Shown piece after piece: positions 52,914-62,410 of a DNA stretch of 64,000 nt. A program made the translations under genes and the position numbers. Within the stretch, counting starts at the first letter, position 1. Each line of letters begins with the position of its first letter. This DNA is from Gillisia limnaea DSM 15749 (GTDB taxonomy: Bacteria; Bacteroidota; Bacteroidia; Flavobacteriales; Flavobacteriaceae). The DNA lies in contig NZ_JH594606.1 in assembly GCF_000243235.1 (NCBI RefSeq), positions 2,918,255 to 2,982,254 on the forward strand, in the 5' to 3' direction. The notes below the pieces were generated by a model, which saw nothing but the letters and a program-made list of their open reading frames with translations, had not been told where the DNA came from and searched no databases.

Positions 52914-54629
52914 CTAATCCCTAAAAATAAGCGCAGCATTGATCCATTGCCAAATATGAAAGCTGGATTCATTATCCCCGTTTTTGTAGGCTTTCCATTC
53001 TTTCTCAATTTCAGAAAAATCAAACCAGGCTGCTACGGGGGAAAGCTTTAGCTTATTTAAATTTTCTTCGGTAAAACCTGTTAGTTCATCTGCCAGCCAT
53101 TCCCGCTGTGGAGTTTGGAGGGCGCGTTTGGGGGCATAAGAAACATCCTCAGGTACCAGTGGCTTTAGAATCTCCCTCAACATATATTTCCCAATTCCGT
53201 TTTTGATTTTAAATTCCGCAGGCATGGCAAAGGCAAATTCCACCAGTTTATGGTCGAGAAAAGGCTCGCGTAATTCTACTCCATAGGTCATCGATACCCT
53301 ATCGTTAAAACGAAGCGCGCGTGGTATCTTGGTGAAGAAAAGATCCCGGTACTGCATGTTCTGAAGTTTATTGTCAAAAGGTTGAGGATAGGAAGGTTTT
53401 TCTGCCAGAGCTGCGAAATCAGATGCAAGTGCATTTTTTCTGAAAGGGATTCCAGAACCTGTTCCCTGAATAGTTGAACCGGCATCCATATTTTTGAAAT
53501 AATAATCGTATCCGGCCCACTGTTCATCCATTCCCTGGCCATCGAGAAGGACTTTTATTCCATCTTTTTGAGCTTGCTTAAAAATCCCGGAGTAAGCCAG
53601 GGTTGGGATTCCTCCAAGAGGTTCATCCTGAGCTTTACTCATAAATTTTGAACTTTCTTCAACATCCTCTGAACTAAATTTTATTCTTGATAACGGATTA
53701 TCAGTCGTAGCGATCATTTTCTCTACCCAGGGCAATTCGTCATAGCGTTCATCTCCTGTAAAAAAAGTATAAGCCTTTATATTTTTCTTATCCCCGAAAA
53801 GGTTTACCAGCGCCAAAAGTAGCGAACTGTCAACACCACCGCTAATATTAAATCCGAGAGGAACATCAGCCCGGAACCTCAATAAAATGGATTCCTTTAA
53901 AAGGTTGTAATATTTTTTTTTGGCTTCTTCAAAGCTATATCCGGAAGGGATCTTAGCCACTTCAGCTTTAAAATCATACCATTTTTCAATCGTTATTTCC
54001 CTGTAAGAGAATTGCAGGGAATGCCCGCCCGGAAGCTGACTGATATTTTCATAAAAAGTATCTTCCGGCATTCCGTAGGTGCCATAGGTAAAGTAATTCG
54101 CCCAAACCTTCTCATTTGGCCGGTCTGTTCCCGGAATAATTTGTAAGGCTTTGATCTCACTGCTAAAGTAAAATGAATCGTCCTTAAAAGTATAGTAAAA
54201 GGGTTTTACGCCAAAGCGGTCCCTGGCTGCAAAAAACTCTTTTTTTTCAGTGTCCCAAATTCCGAAAGCAAACATTCCCCGGAACTTTTCCAAACAGTTC
54301 TTTCCCCAGTGAATGTAAGCAGCCAGCAGTACTTCCGTGTCTGATGAGGTGCGGAAATCATAGAAATCTTTTAGTTCTTCTTTTAATTCTTTATAGTTAT
54401 AAATCTCCCCGTTAAAGGTTAAATAATACCGGCCGGAATTATCGCTAAATGGTTCATTCGCATCTGCGGAAAGATCTATAATAGATAATCGGTTATGGCC
54501 AATCGCGGCAAAACCAGCATCCAGAAAGGATCCTGTATTGTCCGGGCCACGGTGGGCTTGCTTCTCAAGCATTTTACGAAGATCTTCTTCTGAAGGATTT
54601 GAAGAAATTATTCCTGCTATTCCGCACAT
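52914..54629 (-). CDS. Asparagine synthase (glutamine-hydrolysing), AsnB type
   Basis: 571 residues. Cys2 (MCGIAG) is the glutaminase nucleophile, with RLSIIDLS and FNGEIYNYKELK in the N-terminal amidotransferase domain (to about 190). The synthetase domain has the PP-loop SGGVDSS (263-269) and RVSMTYGVELREPFLDH. Paralogues of this length often modify sugars or peptides in surface-glycan loci (e.g. WbpG-like) rather than make free asparagine; its place beside wza/wzc allows that reading. Opposite orientation to the export genes. No start problem. Confidence 0.88.
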   Translation of the reverse strand: MCGIAGIISSNPSEEDLRKMLEKQAHRGPDNTGSFLDAGFAAIGHNRLSIIDLSADANEPFSDNSGRYYLTFNGEIYNYKELKEELKDFYDFRTSSDTEVLLAAYIHWGKNCLEKFRGMFAFGIWDTEKKEFFAARDRFGVKPFYYTFKDDSFYFSSEIKALQIIPGTDRPNEKVWANYFTYGTYGMPEDTFYENISQLPGGHSLQFSYREITIEKWYDFKAEVAKIPSGYSFEEAKKKYYNLLKESILLRFRADVPLGFNISGGVDSSLLLALVNLFGDKKNIKAYTFFTGDERYDELPWVEKMIATTDNPLSRIKFSSEDVEESSKFMSKAQDEPLGGIPTLAYSGIFKQAQKDGIKVLLDGQGMDEQWAGYDYYFKNMDAGSTIQGTGSGIPFRKNALASDFAALAEKPSYPQPFDNKLQNMQYRDLFFTKIPRALRFNDRVSMTYGVELREPFLDHKLVEFAFAMPAEFKIKNGIGKYMLREILKPLVPEDVSYAPKRALQTPQREWLADELTGFTEENLNKLKLSPVAAWFDFSEIEKEWKAYKNGDNESSFHIWQWINAALIFRD

Positions 54630-55010
54630 GTTAGGTTGTTTTTTACAAGCTGATTTTATTTAAAAAAATCATCGTCTCACGAACCCTAAAAGTAATAGAG
54701 ATTTTGGGATAAACCAATCTGTAAAGGGCCTCAGTTTATCTTTCATTCATTTAATTCGAAAATTAAATAAAAATCAAGCACAATTTAGTTCTGTAATAAT
54801 TTTTTTGAAGCTTTTGTCATCTAATGTTTCTAAAGATTTAAATCCCTATTTTTTTAAAAAAGGAGCAGCAATTCGCGAAAAACAGTGGATTAATATGTGA
54901 AAGTTTAATGCAATTCACTTGCAGAAATCTACCGACTCCTTTGCACTTGTTTACTATAGCCCTGGCAGTGGGATGGGATTATTTTTCCTATTTTTACCAA
55001 AACAATTTAT
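54630..55010. other. 381-nt AT-rich gap, no recognised feature
   Basis: Lies between the divergent asnB-type and pssA genes. Several A/T runs, no gene-length frame, no repeat-family copy and no full promoter match were seen. A TATTTTTA sequence shortly before pssA is one base off the -7 consensus. Confidence 0.6.
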
Positions 55011-55784
55011 ATGAGCCTAAAGCGACATGTCCCAAACTTTATAACGATTCTTAACCTTCTTTGTGGTGCAATAGCCACTATTTTTGCAGTACAGGGAAAT
55101 TTAATAATGTCAGCTTTGTTTGTTGCACTGGGAATATTCTTTGATTTTTTTGACGGGCTTGCCGCCAGGGCGTTGAATGTAAAAAGCGAAATAGGATTAC
55201 AATTGGATTCCCTGGCCGATATGATCACCAGCGGACTGGTTCCCGGCATCGTGATGTATCAGTTATTGGTTCGGGCTTTGCCGGGAACAGTAAAACCTGT
55301 TTCAAATTGGACAGATTCAGGGAGCTGGTGGGAGTGGGATTTCCCCACCCTGGCCTTAGTTGGTTTGTTAATCGCCGCGGCTTCCGGATATCGCCTCGCA
55401 AAATTCAATATAGACGACCGCCAAACCGATTCCTTTATAGGTCTTCCAACTCCCGCAAATGCCTTACTTATCCTTAGTCTGCCATTGATAATGGCCTTTC
55501 AGCCAACCCCCTGGGCGGTAGAACTCATTTTAAATGAATGGTTTCTTATTGGATTAACGTTGGTTAGTTGTTATATGCTGAATGCCGAAATACCTCTTTT
55601 TGCCTTGAAGTTTTCAGACTGGTCTTTTAAGGTGAATAAACTCCGGTATTTCTTTCTGGGTTTCTGTTTGCTGATGCTTATTTTACTTCAGTTCATAGCC
55701 ATTCCACTTATCATTATAAGTTATGTGATCCTGTCCATTATTTTTCCGGGGAAGAAAGGGGATTTGGAACCTTCCGAATCTTAG
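55011..55784 (+). CDS. pssA: CDP-diacylglycerol-serine O-phosphatidyltransferase
   Basis: 257 residues with six to eight helices. The CDP-alcohol phosphatidyltransferase motif D(x2)DG(x2)AR(x8)G(x3)D(x3)D is complete: D45, D48, D66 and D70. The N-terminal KRHVPNFITILNLLCGAIATIFA and FDGLAARALNVKSEIGLQLDSLADMITSG, plus STP-like GLPTPANALL further on, fit PssA subclass II. It makes phosphatidylserine, precursor of phosphatidylethanolamine. A terminator follows directly. Confidence 0.9.
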   Translation: MSLKRHVPNFITILNLLCGAIATIFAVQGNLIMSALFVALGIFFDFFDGLAARALNVKSEIGLQLDSLADMITSGLVPGIVMYQLLVRALPGTVKPVSNWTDSGSWWEWDFPTLALVGLLIAAASGYRLAKFNIDDRQTDSFIGLPTPANALLILSLPLIMAFQPTPWAVELILNEWFLIGLTLVSCYMLNAEIPLFALKFSDWSFKVNKLRYFFLGFCLLMLILLQFIAIPLIIISYVILSIIFPGKKGDLEPSES

Positions 55785-55793
55785 ATTAAAAAG

Positions 55794-55828
55794 AAACCTC
55801 ACAATTCCAGTGGATTTGCGAGGTTTTT
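55794..55828. terminator. Terminator between pssA and lptB
   Basis: AAACCTC (55794-55800) pairs with GAGGTTT (55820-55826), and an inner CAA/TTG pair continues the stem. It serves two convergent genes. Confidence 0.65.
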
Positions 55829-55863
55829 AAGTTTTGAAAACTTTCAAGGTTTCGGGGAGAATC

Positions 55864-56604
55864 TTAATCAAAGATCTTTTTCTTTCTCAGTTCAAAATTC
55901 TGACCAAGGTAGACTTTACGTACCATTTGATCTGCAGCGAGTTCTTCAGGTTCCCCGTGTTTTAGAATACTTCCTTCAAACATAAGGTAAGTCCTGTCGG
56001 TTATAGCAAGGGTTTCCTGTACATTATGATCGGTGATAAGGATCCCGATATTTTTATTTTTTAGCTGGGCAACGATTCGCTGAATATCTTCCACTGCTAC
56101 AGGGTCAACTCCGGCAAAAGGCTCATCCAGCAGAATAAAGGCAGGATCGGTTGCCAGGGCGCGTGCGATCTCTGTCCGCCTGCGTTCCCCACCACTTAAA
56201 AGATCTCCCCGGTTTTTCCGGATATGGCCCAGTCCAAATTCATCGATCAGGGATTCCATCTTATCCACCCGTTCTTTTTTGTTCATTTTCGTGAGTTCCA
56301 GAACGCTCATGATATTGTCCTCGATGCTCAGTTTTCTAAATACTGAAGCTTCCTGAGCCAGATACCCAATTCCGTGTTGTGCACGTTTGTACATCGGAAA
56401 TTTAGTGATCTCCATATTGTCCAAAAATATCTTTCCACCGTTAGGTTTAATAAGGCCAACGATCATATAGAAAGAAGTGGTTTTCCCGGCACCATTTGGC
56501 CCGAGTAAACCCACGATCTCTCCCTGATTCACTTCAATGGAAATTCCTTTTACAACTTCCTTCCCTTTATATGCTTTGACTAAATTTTCGGCAGATAACT
56601 TCAT
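55864..56604 (-). CDS. lptB: LPS export ABC transporter ATPase LptB
   Basis: 246 residues. Walker [19 protein letters not shown]-loop [13 protein letters not shown] (the LptB phrase), signature [15 protein letters not shown], Walker [13 protein letters not shown] and H-loop [10 protein letters not shown]. LptB powers extraction of lipopolysaccharide from the inner membrane with LptF/G. The partners are not next to it. It is the last gene of a minus-strand set starting at kdsD, separated by about 300 nt from the gene before it. Confidence 0.95.
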   Translation of the reverse strand: MKLSAENLVKAYKGKEVVKGISIEVNQGEIVGLLGPNGAGKTTSFYMIVGLIKPNGGKIFLDNMEITKFPMYKRAQHGIGYLAQEASVFRKLSIEDNIMSVLELTKMNKKERVDKMESLIDEFGLGHIRKNRGDLLSGGERRRTEIARALATDPAFILLDEPFAGVDPVAVEDIQRIVAQLKNKNIGILITDHNVQETLAITDRTYLMFEGSILKHGEPEELAADQMVRKVYLGQNFELRKKKIFD

Positions 56605-56911
56605 TTTCGTTTAAGTTCAATATAATTGCGGAGCTAATATTAAGTGATTTTTAAATTCTTAGTTCTCAATTTTTTGTTATTTTATGGTTTCCAACTTGAT
56701 CGAACTTACTTGATCAAGGAAAAAAAAATTCCTTCCAGGAGCTACTATTTATAAAAGATTCCCGAGGCCCTACAAATTCAGTGAAACCTTCAAACATTTC
56801 AAGCTTTGCTGAAGTAGTTTTGGTAAATTACAAAATAATAATCAGATAAAAGGAACTTAAAAACAGAGGCTTTCTCTGGCAAGAATCATTTTTCAACGTA
56901 CCATTTACTAA
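56605..56911. other. 307-nt gap between lptB and the CMD gene
   Basis: Contains the inverted repeat CTTGATC (56695-56701) / GATCAAG (56712-56718) and next to it AAGGAA-A-run-TTCCTT. No T run is placed to make a sound terminator in either direction, and no coding frame is seen. Confidence 0.5.
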
Positions 56912-57268
56912 TTACACTTTAGCGCTATTCTCCTCCAGCGCTTCCCAAAATTCATAGGCGCGTCTTAAATGCGGGATTACAATGGTTCCCCCGATAAGGG
57001 TTGCTATTCCAAGGGTTTCCACCACTTCTTCCTTGCTAATCCCTTCCTTATAACAGGTTTCAAGGTGGTACCTCACGCAATCATCACAACGCAAGACGGT
57101 AGATGCTACCAATCCCAGTAATTCCTTGGTTTTAATATCCAGTGCTCCCGGTGCAAAAGCATTGGTGTCCAGATTGAATATGCGTTTAATAATTTTATTG
57201 TTGTCTTTCAAAATTTTGTCATTCATCCGCTCCCGGTATGAATTGAATTCTTCAACCTGATTTGTCAT
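56912..57268 (-). CDS. Carboxymuconolactone decarboxylase (AhpD-like) family protein
   Basis: 118 residues. The CMD domain has VLRCDDCVRYHLETCYKEGISKEEVVETLGIA, with the CxxC...H motif of the peroxidase-like (AhpD) group. Such proteins are small all-helical oxidoreductases; the substrate here is unknown. The gene follows tatC after 4 nt, so it is probably read with it. There is no known link to Tat export or LPS. Confidence 0.85.
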   Translation of the reverse strand: MTNQVEEFNSYRERMNDKILKDNNKIIKRIFNLDTNAFAPGALDIKTKELLGLVASTVLRCDDCVRYHLETCYKEGISKEEVVETLGIATLIGGTIVIPHLRRAYEFWEALEENSAKV

Positions 57269-57272
57269 AAAT

Positions 57273-58103
57273 TTATACTCGTTTTTTTAATTTTTTTTCT
57301 TCTCTTCTAAATACAATACCCGAGATCACAATGCTTATTTCATACAATATCAACACTGGAATAGCCACAATTATTTGGGAAACGATATCCGGAGGGGTAA
57401 TAATTGCTGAAAAAATTAGCACACCCACAAGTGCATATTTTCTGTAGGTCCTTAGCCATTGAGGTGTTAGAACTCCAACTTTGGTAAGGAAAAAGATGAT
57501 TATAGGCAATTCAAAGATCAATCCGCTGGCAAGAACAGAAGCTCTTACAAGGCTAATATAACTGCTGATGTCAAATTCGTTAAGCACAAGTTCACTTACC
57601 TGATATTTTCCGAGGAAATTGATAGATAAAGGTGTGATTACATAATAACCGAATAAAACCCCTATAAAGAAGAGGATCGAGGAGATAAAAATGAAGCCAC
57701 GGGCATTGCTTCTTTCATTGGTTTTCATTGCCGGCGCTACGAATTTCCAGAATTCGTAGATCACATATGGAAATGCGATAATAAAACCTGCCGTAATGGA
57801 AACCCATATATGTGCAGCAAATTGCCCTCCCATAGTACGGCTTTGAATGGTAAATGGCAGCTCCTGAAAACAAAATCCGCCGTCTACTCCCACATAGTTT
57901 GTGATCCGGCATAAAATATCATAGGTCCAGAAATCACCTTTGCTGGGGCCGAATAAAAGAATATCAAAGATAAATCCTTTGGCCAGAAATGCTACGGTTG
58001 CCGCTATAACTATAGCTAAAGTAGCTCTTATTAAATGCCAGCGAAGATCTTCAAGATGATCTAAAAACGACATCTCGTCGTTAGTATTTTTTACTTTTGC
58101 CAT
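57273..58103 (-). CDS. tatC: Twin-arginine translocase subunit TatC
   Basis: 276 residues with six helices. The N-terminal MSFLDHLEDLRWHLIRA is the TatC hallmark, followed by PYVIYEFWKFVAPAMKTNERSNARG, FIGVLFGYYVITPLSINFL and FELPIIIFFLTKVGVLTP with the expected glutamates. TatC recognises twin-arginine signals of folded export substrates. It overlaps kdsD by 1 nt. TatA/B are not in the window. Confidence 0.96.
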   Translation of the reverse strand: MAKVKNTNDEMSFLDHLEDLRWHLIRATLAIVIAATVAFLAKGFIFDILLFGPSKGDFWTYDILCRITNYVGVDGGFCFQELPFTIQSRTMGGQFAAHIWVSITAGFIIAFPYVIYEFWKFVAPAMKTNERSNARGFIFISSILFFIGVLFGYYVITPLSINFLGKYQVSELVLNEFDISSYISLVRASVLASGLIFELPIIIFFLTKVGVLTPQWLRTYRKYALVGVLIFSAIITPPDIVSQIIVAIPVLILYEISIVISGIVFRREEKKLKKRV

Positions 58104-59068
58104 TATATAATTCCTTCACGTATTAGATTATGAATATGCACTACACCGGCATATTTTTCGCCATCGTTGGCTATTAACTGAGAGATTTTAAATTCTTCGA
58201 GCATATCCAGGGCATCCACCGCCATTGCATCCTGATTTATCGTTTTAGGGTTTTTGCTCATAATATCTCTTGCGGTGAGATGGATAAAAGCTTCATTGTT
58301 TCGAAGCATTCTTCTTATGTCTCCATCGGTAATAATTCCAATTATTTTTTCATTTTCAATTACTGCAGTCACACCCAGCATTTTTTCAGATATTTCCACA
58401 ATCACATCCCTAACATTAGTTTCCGGGCTTACCCTGGGTTGTAAATTCTGGGAGGTAATGTCGCTAACCCTTAAATATAGTTTTTTACCAAGTGCTCCGC
58501 CGGGATGATATCTTGCAAAATCATTACTGGAAAAGCCCCGTAAATCCAATAAACAAACCGCCAGCGCATCTCCCAGAACTAATTGAGCGGTTGTGCTGGT
58601 GGTAGGGGCCAGATTATTCGGGCAGGCTTCCTTCTCAACATACGCATTTAAAACAAAATCGGATTGCTGGCCAAGAAAAGAATCCTTGTTGCCGGTAATT
58701 GCAATAATTTTATTGTTGAAATTTTTAATTAGAGGGACCAGGACCTTTATTTCAGGAGTATCTCCGCTTTTGGAAATACAAATTACCACATCATCTTTTA
58801 AAATCGTACCCAGATCTCCGTGAATTGCATCTGCAGCGTGCATAAAAATAGCAGGCGTCCCTGTGGAATTAAGAGTTGCAACAATTTTTCCTGCAATAAT
58901 AGCACTTTTTCCTATTCCTGTAATAATTACCCTACCTTTTGAGTTATAGATACACTGTACGGCCTGTGCGAATTCTCCGGAAAGTAAATTCCCCAGATTT
59001 GCAATGGCTTTGGCTTCAATGGAAATGGTTTCTTTGGCTACAGAAAGGATTTTTTCTTCAAGTTTCAA
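58103..59068 (-). CDS. kdsD: Arabinose-5-phosphate isomerase (KdsD/KpsF type)
   Basis: About 321 residues from a TTG start (LKLEEKILSVAKETI). A SIS domain (about 30-170) has GRVIITGIGKSAIIAGK and ICISKSGDTPEIKVLVP, then two CBS domains (about 195-321) with ITDGDIRRMLRN. It makes D-arabinose-5-phosphate for KDO, hence LPS. The frame reaches 59134, but a TACATTTG box at 59122-59129 lies inside that stretch, so the TTG at 59068 is preferred. First gene of the kdsD-tatC-CMD set and divergent from recQ. Confidence 0.9.
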   Translation of the reverse strand: MKLEEKILSVAKETISIEAKAIANLGNLLSGEFAQAVQCIYNSKGRVIITGIGKSAIIAGKIVATLNSTGTPAIFMHAADAIHGDLGTILKDDVVICISKSGDTPEIKVLVPLIKNFNNKIIAITGNKDSFLGQQSDFVLNAYVEKEACPNNLAPTTSTTAQLVLGDALAVCLLDLRGFSSNDFARYHPGGALGKKLYLRVSDITSQNLQPRVSPETNVRDVIVEISEKMLGVTAVIENEKIIGIITDGDIRRMLRNNEAFIHLTARDIMSKNPKTINQDAMAVDALDMLEEFKISQLIANDGEKYAGVVHIHNLIREGII

Positions 59069-59121
59069 ATTTGTATAATTATGAATTGTGAATACTAAAG
59101 AAATATGTATCTTTATTAGTG

Positions 59122-59129
59122 CAAATGTA
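59122..59129 (-). promoter_or_regulatory. Candidate -7 box of kdsD-tatC
   Basis: Minus strand TACATTTG; a TTG at 59147-59145 is 15 nt further up. It predicts a transcript start near 59115 and about 47 nt of leader to the TTG start. Confidence 0.45.
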
Positions 59130-59151
59130 TGCAAAATTGTAACACAATTGA

Positions 59152-61350
59152 ATGGGTCCTACCAAAATCGATTTACACAAACAGCTTAAAAAATACTTTG
59201 GATTTAGTCAGTTCAAAGGGCTTCAGGAACAAGTAATTACCAGTATTGTCAACGGGCACAACACTTTTGTAATTATGCCAACCGGAGGCGGAAAATCGCT
59301 TTGTTACCAGTTGCCAGCCTTAATAGCCGAAGGAACTGCCATCGTGGTTTCACCACTTATCGCCTTAATGAAAAACCAGGTGGATGCAATTCGCGGGATC
59401 TCTTCGGAACACGGAGTTGCCCACGTATTAAACTCATCCCTGAATAAATCGGAAGTTAGGCAGGTAAAGGAAGATATTACCAACGGCATTACCAAACTGT
59501 TGTATGTAGCACCCGAATCCCTTACCAAAGAAGAAAATGTTGAATTTCTACGCAGCGTAAAGATCTCCTTTATGGCGGTAGATGAAGCGCATTGTATAAG
59601 TGAATGGGGTCATGATTTCCGGCCTGAATACCGGAATTTGCGTACCATCATTAAACGTATAGGCGATAATATTCCTATTATTGGACTTACTGCCACGGCA
59701 ACTCCAAAAGTTCAGGAAGATATCTTAAAAAATCTTGGGATACCAGATGCAAAAACCTTTAAGGCGAGTTTTAACCGCCCCAACCTATATTATGAGATCC
59801 GGCCAAAAACCAAAAATGTAGATGCCGATATCATTCGCTTTGTAAAGCAGAATGAAGGAAAATCCGGAATCATTTATTGTTTAAGCCGAAAAAGGGTGGA
59901 AGAACTCGCTCAAACACTTCAGGTAAACGGGATTAAAGCGGTGCCTTATCACGCCGGGCTCGATCCCAAAACCCGCATTCGTCATCAGGATATGTTTATC
60001 ATGGAAGATACAGATGTAGTGGTGGCGACTATAGCCTTTGGAATGGGGATCGACAAACCCGATGTGCGCTTTGTGATACACCACGATATTCCTAAAAGCC
60101 TGGAGAGTTATTACCAGGAAACAGGCCGTGCCGGAAGGGATGGAGGAGAAGGGCATTGCCTGGCATTCTATTCCTATAAAGATATAGAAAAACTCGAAAA
60201 ATTCATGAGTGGAAAACCTGTAGCCGAACAGGAAATTGGGCAGGCATTGTTACAGGAAGTAGTTGGTTATGCCGAAACATCCATGTCACGAAGACAATTT
60301 TTGCTGCATTATTTCGGGGAAGAATTTGATATCAAAACAGGAGAAGGGGCAAATATGGATGACAACGTCCGAAACCCTAAAAAGAAACACGAAGCGGATA
60401 AAAATGTGGAACTTTTGCTAAAAACAGTAAAGGAAACCAACGAATTATATAAGGCAAAAGAAGTGGTAAATACCCTTATTGGGAAAGCCAATGCCGTGAT
60501 CCTTTCCCATAAAACCGATGAGCATCCGCTTTTTGGAAAAGGTAGCGATAAAGATTCAAAATACTGGATGGCCCTGATCCGTCAGGTGCTTGTAGCCGGA
60601 ATGTTGAGAAAGGATATCGAAACCTACGGTACGGTAAAACTTACTCAAAAAGGAGAGGATTTTATTAAAAATCCTTCCTCATTTATGATGACCGAAGATC
60701 ATGTTTTTGACAATACGACCCAGGCAGTTCCGGTAACCTCAAAAGGAGAAGGAAGCGGCGTGGATCAAAAGCTTGTGAAAATGCTTAAGGACCTTCGAAA
60801 AAAGGTTGCAAAGAAGCGAAACGTTCCTCCCTTTGTTGTTTTTCAGGATTTCTCCCTGGAGGATATGGCTTTGAAATATCCTATAACTTTGGAAGAATTA
60901 AGCAATATCCATGGAGTAGGAGAGGGAAAAGCTAAAAAATTCGGAAATGAATTTATAGACTTTATCAATACCTATGTCGATGAAAATGATATTCTTCGCC
61001 CGGATGACCTGGTAGTTAAATCCACCGGTGCCAACAGCGGATTAAAACTATATATCATTCAGAGTGTAGACAGAAAATTACCGCTTAATGATATCGCTTC
61101 GGCAAAAGGAATGGAAATGCCACAGTTTATTAAAGAGATGGAAGCCATTGTTTTTAGTGGAACAAAGCTCAATATAGATTACTGGCTGGATGATCTTCTG
61201 GATGATGAACAGCAGGAAGAAATTCACGAATATTTCCTTGAATCGGAAACCGATAAGATCGAAGATGCCATGGAGGAATTCGACGGGGAATACGACGATG
61301 AAGAATTACGCCTCTACAGGATCAAATTTATAAGTGAAGTAGCAAATTAA
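59152..61350 (+). CDS. recQ: ATP-dependent DNA helicase RecQ without zinc cysteines
   Basis: 732 residues. Walker A PTGGGKS (43-49), DEAH (144-147) in VDEAHCISEWGHDFRPEY, GLTATATPKVQ, and GRAGRDGGEGHCLAFYS are classical RecQ helicase motifs. In the RQC region (from about 374) the ETSMSRRQFLLHYFGEEF phrase continues without any of the four zinc-binding cysteines of E. coli RecQ. A winged-helix part and an HRDC domain (about 535-615) follow, then an acidic C-terminal tail. The family role is unwinding in recombination and repair. Confidence 0.94.
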   Translation: MGPTKIDLHKQLKKYFGFSQFKGLQEQVITSIVNGHNTFVIMPTGGGKSLCYQLPALIAEGTAIVVSPLIALMKNQVDAIRGISSEHGVAHVLNSSLNKSEVRQVKEDITNGITKLLYVAPESLTKEENVEFLRSVKISFMAVDEAHCISEWGHDFRPEYRNLRTIIKRIGDNIPIIGLTATATPKVQEDILKNLGIPDAKTFKASFNRPNLYYEIRPKTKNVDADIIRFVKQNEGKSGIIYCLSRKRVEELAQTLQVNGIKAVPYHAGLDPKTRIRHQDMFIMEDTDVVVATIAFGMGIDKPDVRFVIHHDIPKSLESYYQETGRAGRDGGEGHCLAFYSYKDIEKLEKFMSGKPVAEQEIGQALLQEVVGYAETSMSRRQFLLHYFGEEFDIKTGEGANMDDNVRNPKKKHEADKNVELLLKTVKETNELYKAKEVVNTLIGKANAVILSHKTDEHPLFGKGSDKDSKYWMALIRQVLVAGMLRKDIETYGTVKLTQKGEDFIKNPSSFMMTEDHVFDNTTQAVPVTSKGEGSGVDQKLVKMLKDLRKKVAKKRNVPPFVVFQDFSLEDMALKYPITLEELSNIHGVGEGKAKKFGNEFIDFINTYVDENDILRPDDLVVKSTGANSGLKLYIIQSVDRKLPLNDIASAKGMEMPQFIKEMEAIVFSGTKLNIDYWLDDLLDDEQQEEIHEYFLESETDKIEDAMEEFDGEYDDEELRLYRIKFISEVAN

Positions 61351-61391
61351 AGAGATCCGGCTTATAGGGCTATCTACTTTCTTAAAATCCC

Positions 61392-61399
61392 TATCTTTG
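61392..61399 (+). promoter_or_regulatory. Candidate -7 box of the prolyl isomerase gene
   Basis: TATCTTTG, 25 nt before the start codon of the isomerase gene. No clear TTG box. Confidence 0.45.
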
Positions 61400-61424
61400 C
61401 ATTCTAAATTTAAAAATCATAGAC

Positions 61425-62357
61425 ATGCAAGACGGATTATACGCAAAATTTCACACATCAAAAGGGGAAATTCTCGTAGAACTTGAATACAAGAAAACAC
61501 CTGGAACAGTTGGGAATTTTATTGGACTGGCAGAAGGGAATATCGAGAATAAAGCAATTCCACAGGGAAAACCCTATTATGACGGATTAAAATTTCACCG
61601 CGTAATCCCAGATTTTATGATACAGGGAGGAGATCCAAAAGGAAATGGAACCGGTGGACCGGGATATAACTTTGAAGATGAGATCTATCCGGAATTAACC
61701 CATGATAAACCCGGAATATTATCCATGGCCAATGCAGGTCCTGGAACTAACGGAAGTCAGTTTTTTATCACTCATATCGCAACTCCATGGCTTGATGGAA
61801 AACATACCGTCTTCGGAAAAGTAATTGAAGGTCAGGATGCGGTGAATAAGATCGCGCAGGGAGATAAATTAGAAAAGCTGGAAATCATACGCGAGGGGGA
61901 AGATGCCAAAAAATTTAATGCGGTTGAAGCATTTCGTTCTTTTAGCGGAGCAAAGGCTGAAAGAGAAGCTGCAGCAAAGAAACAACAGGAGGAAATGGTT
62001 GGGGAAATCTCACAGGGATTTGAAAAAACTTCCAGCGGGCTACGTTATAAGATCGAAGAAAAAGGAACAGGTGCCAAAGCAGAAAAAGGGAAAACTGTTT
62101 CGGTACATTATAAAGGAATGTTACCGGACGGTACCGTGTTTGATTCTTCCTATAAAAGAAATCAGCCTATAGATTTTCCATTAGGAGAAGGACACGTGAT
62201 TTCAGGTTGGGATGAAGGAATACAATTGTTAAATGAAGGAGGACAGGCAAGATTCGTAATACCTTCGCATTTAGCTTATGGAGAACGTGGTGCCGGTGGG
62301 GTAATTCCTCCAAATGCAACTTTGATCTTTGATGTTGAATTGGTAAAAGTTAAATAG
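61425..62357 (+). CDS. Dual-family peptidyl-prolyl isomerase (cyclophilin + FKBP)
   Basis: 310 residues, no signal peptide. Residues about 4-160 form a cyclophilin-type domain ([52 protein letters not shown]). A charged linker (about 165-205) leads to an FKBP domain (about 210-310): [21 protein letters not shown] and [29 protein letters not shown]. Both active-site sets look complete, so two independent isomerase activities on one chain are expected. Cytosolic chaperone-like role. Single gene with its own promoter box. Confidence 0.92.
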   Translation: MQDGLYAKFHTSKGEILVELEYKKTPGTVGNFIGLAEGNIENKAIPQGKPYYDGLKFHRVIPDFMIQGGDPKGNGTGGPGYNFEDEIYPELTHDKPGILSMANAGPGTNGSQFFITHIATPWLDGKHTVFGKVIEGQDAVNKIAQGDKLEKLEIIREGEDAKKFNAVEAFRSFSGAKAEREAAAKKQQEEMVGEISQGFEKTSSGLRYKIEEKGTGAKAEKGKTVSVHYKGMLPDGTVFDSSYKRNQPIDFPLGEGHVISGWDEGIQLLNEGGQARFVIPSHLAYGERGAGGVIPPNATLIFDVELVKVK

Positions 62358-62410
62358 ATTTTTAAATTTAGAGTAGCATTAAAAACCGCTTTTTCAACCC
62401 TCCCTTCTGA

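Noticed and set aside
56695-56718. CTTGATC/GATCAAG inverted repeat as operator or terminator
   Set aside because: No T run in a useful place and no regulator or promoter context; left as a note in the gap entry.
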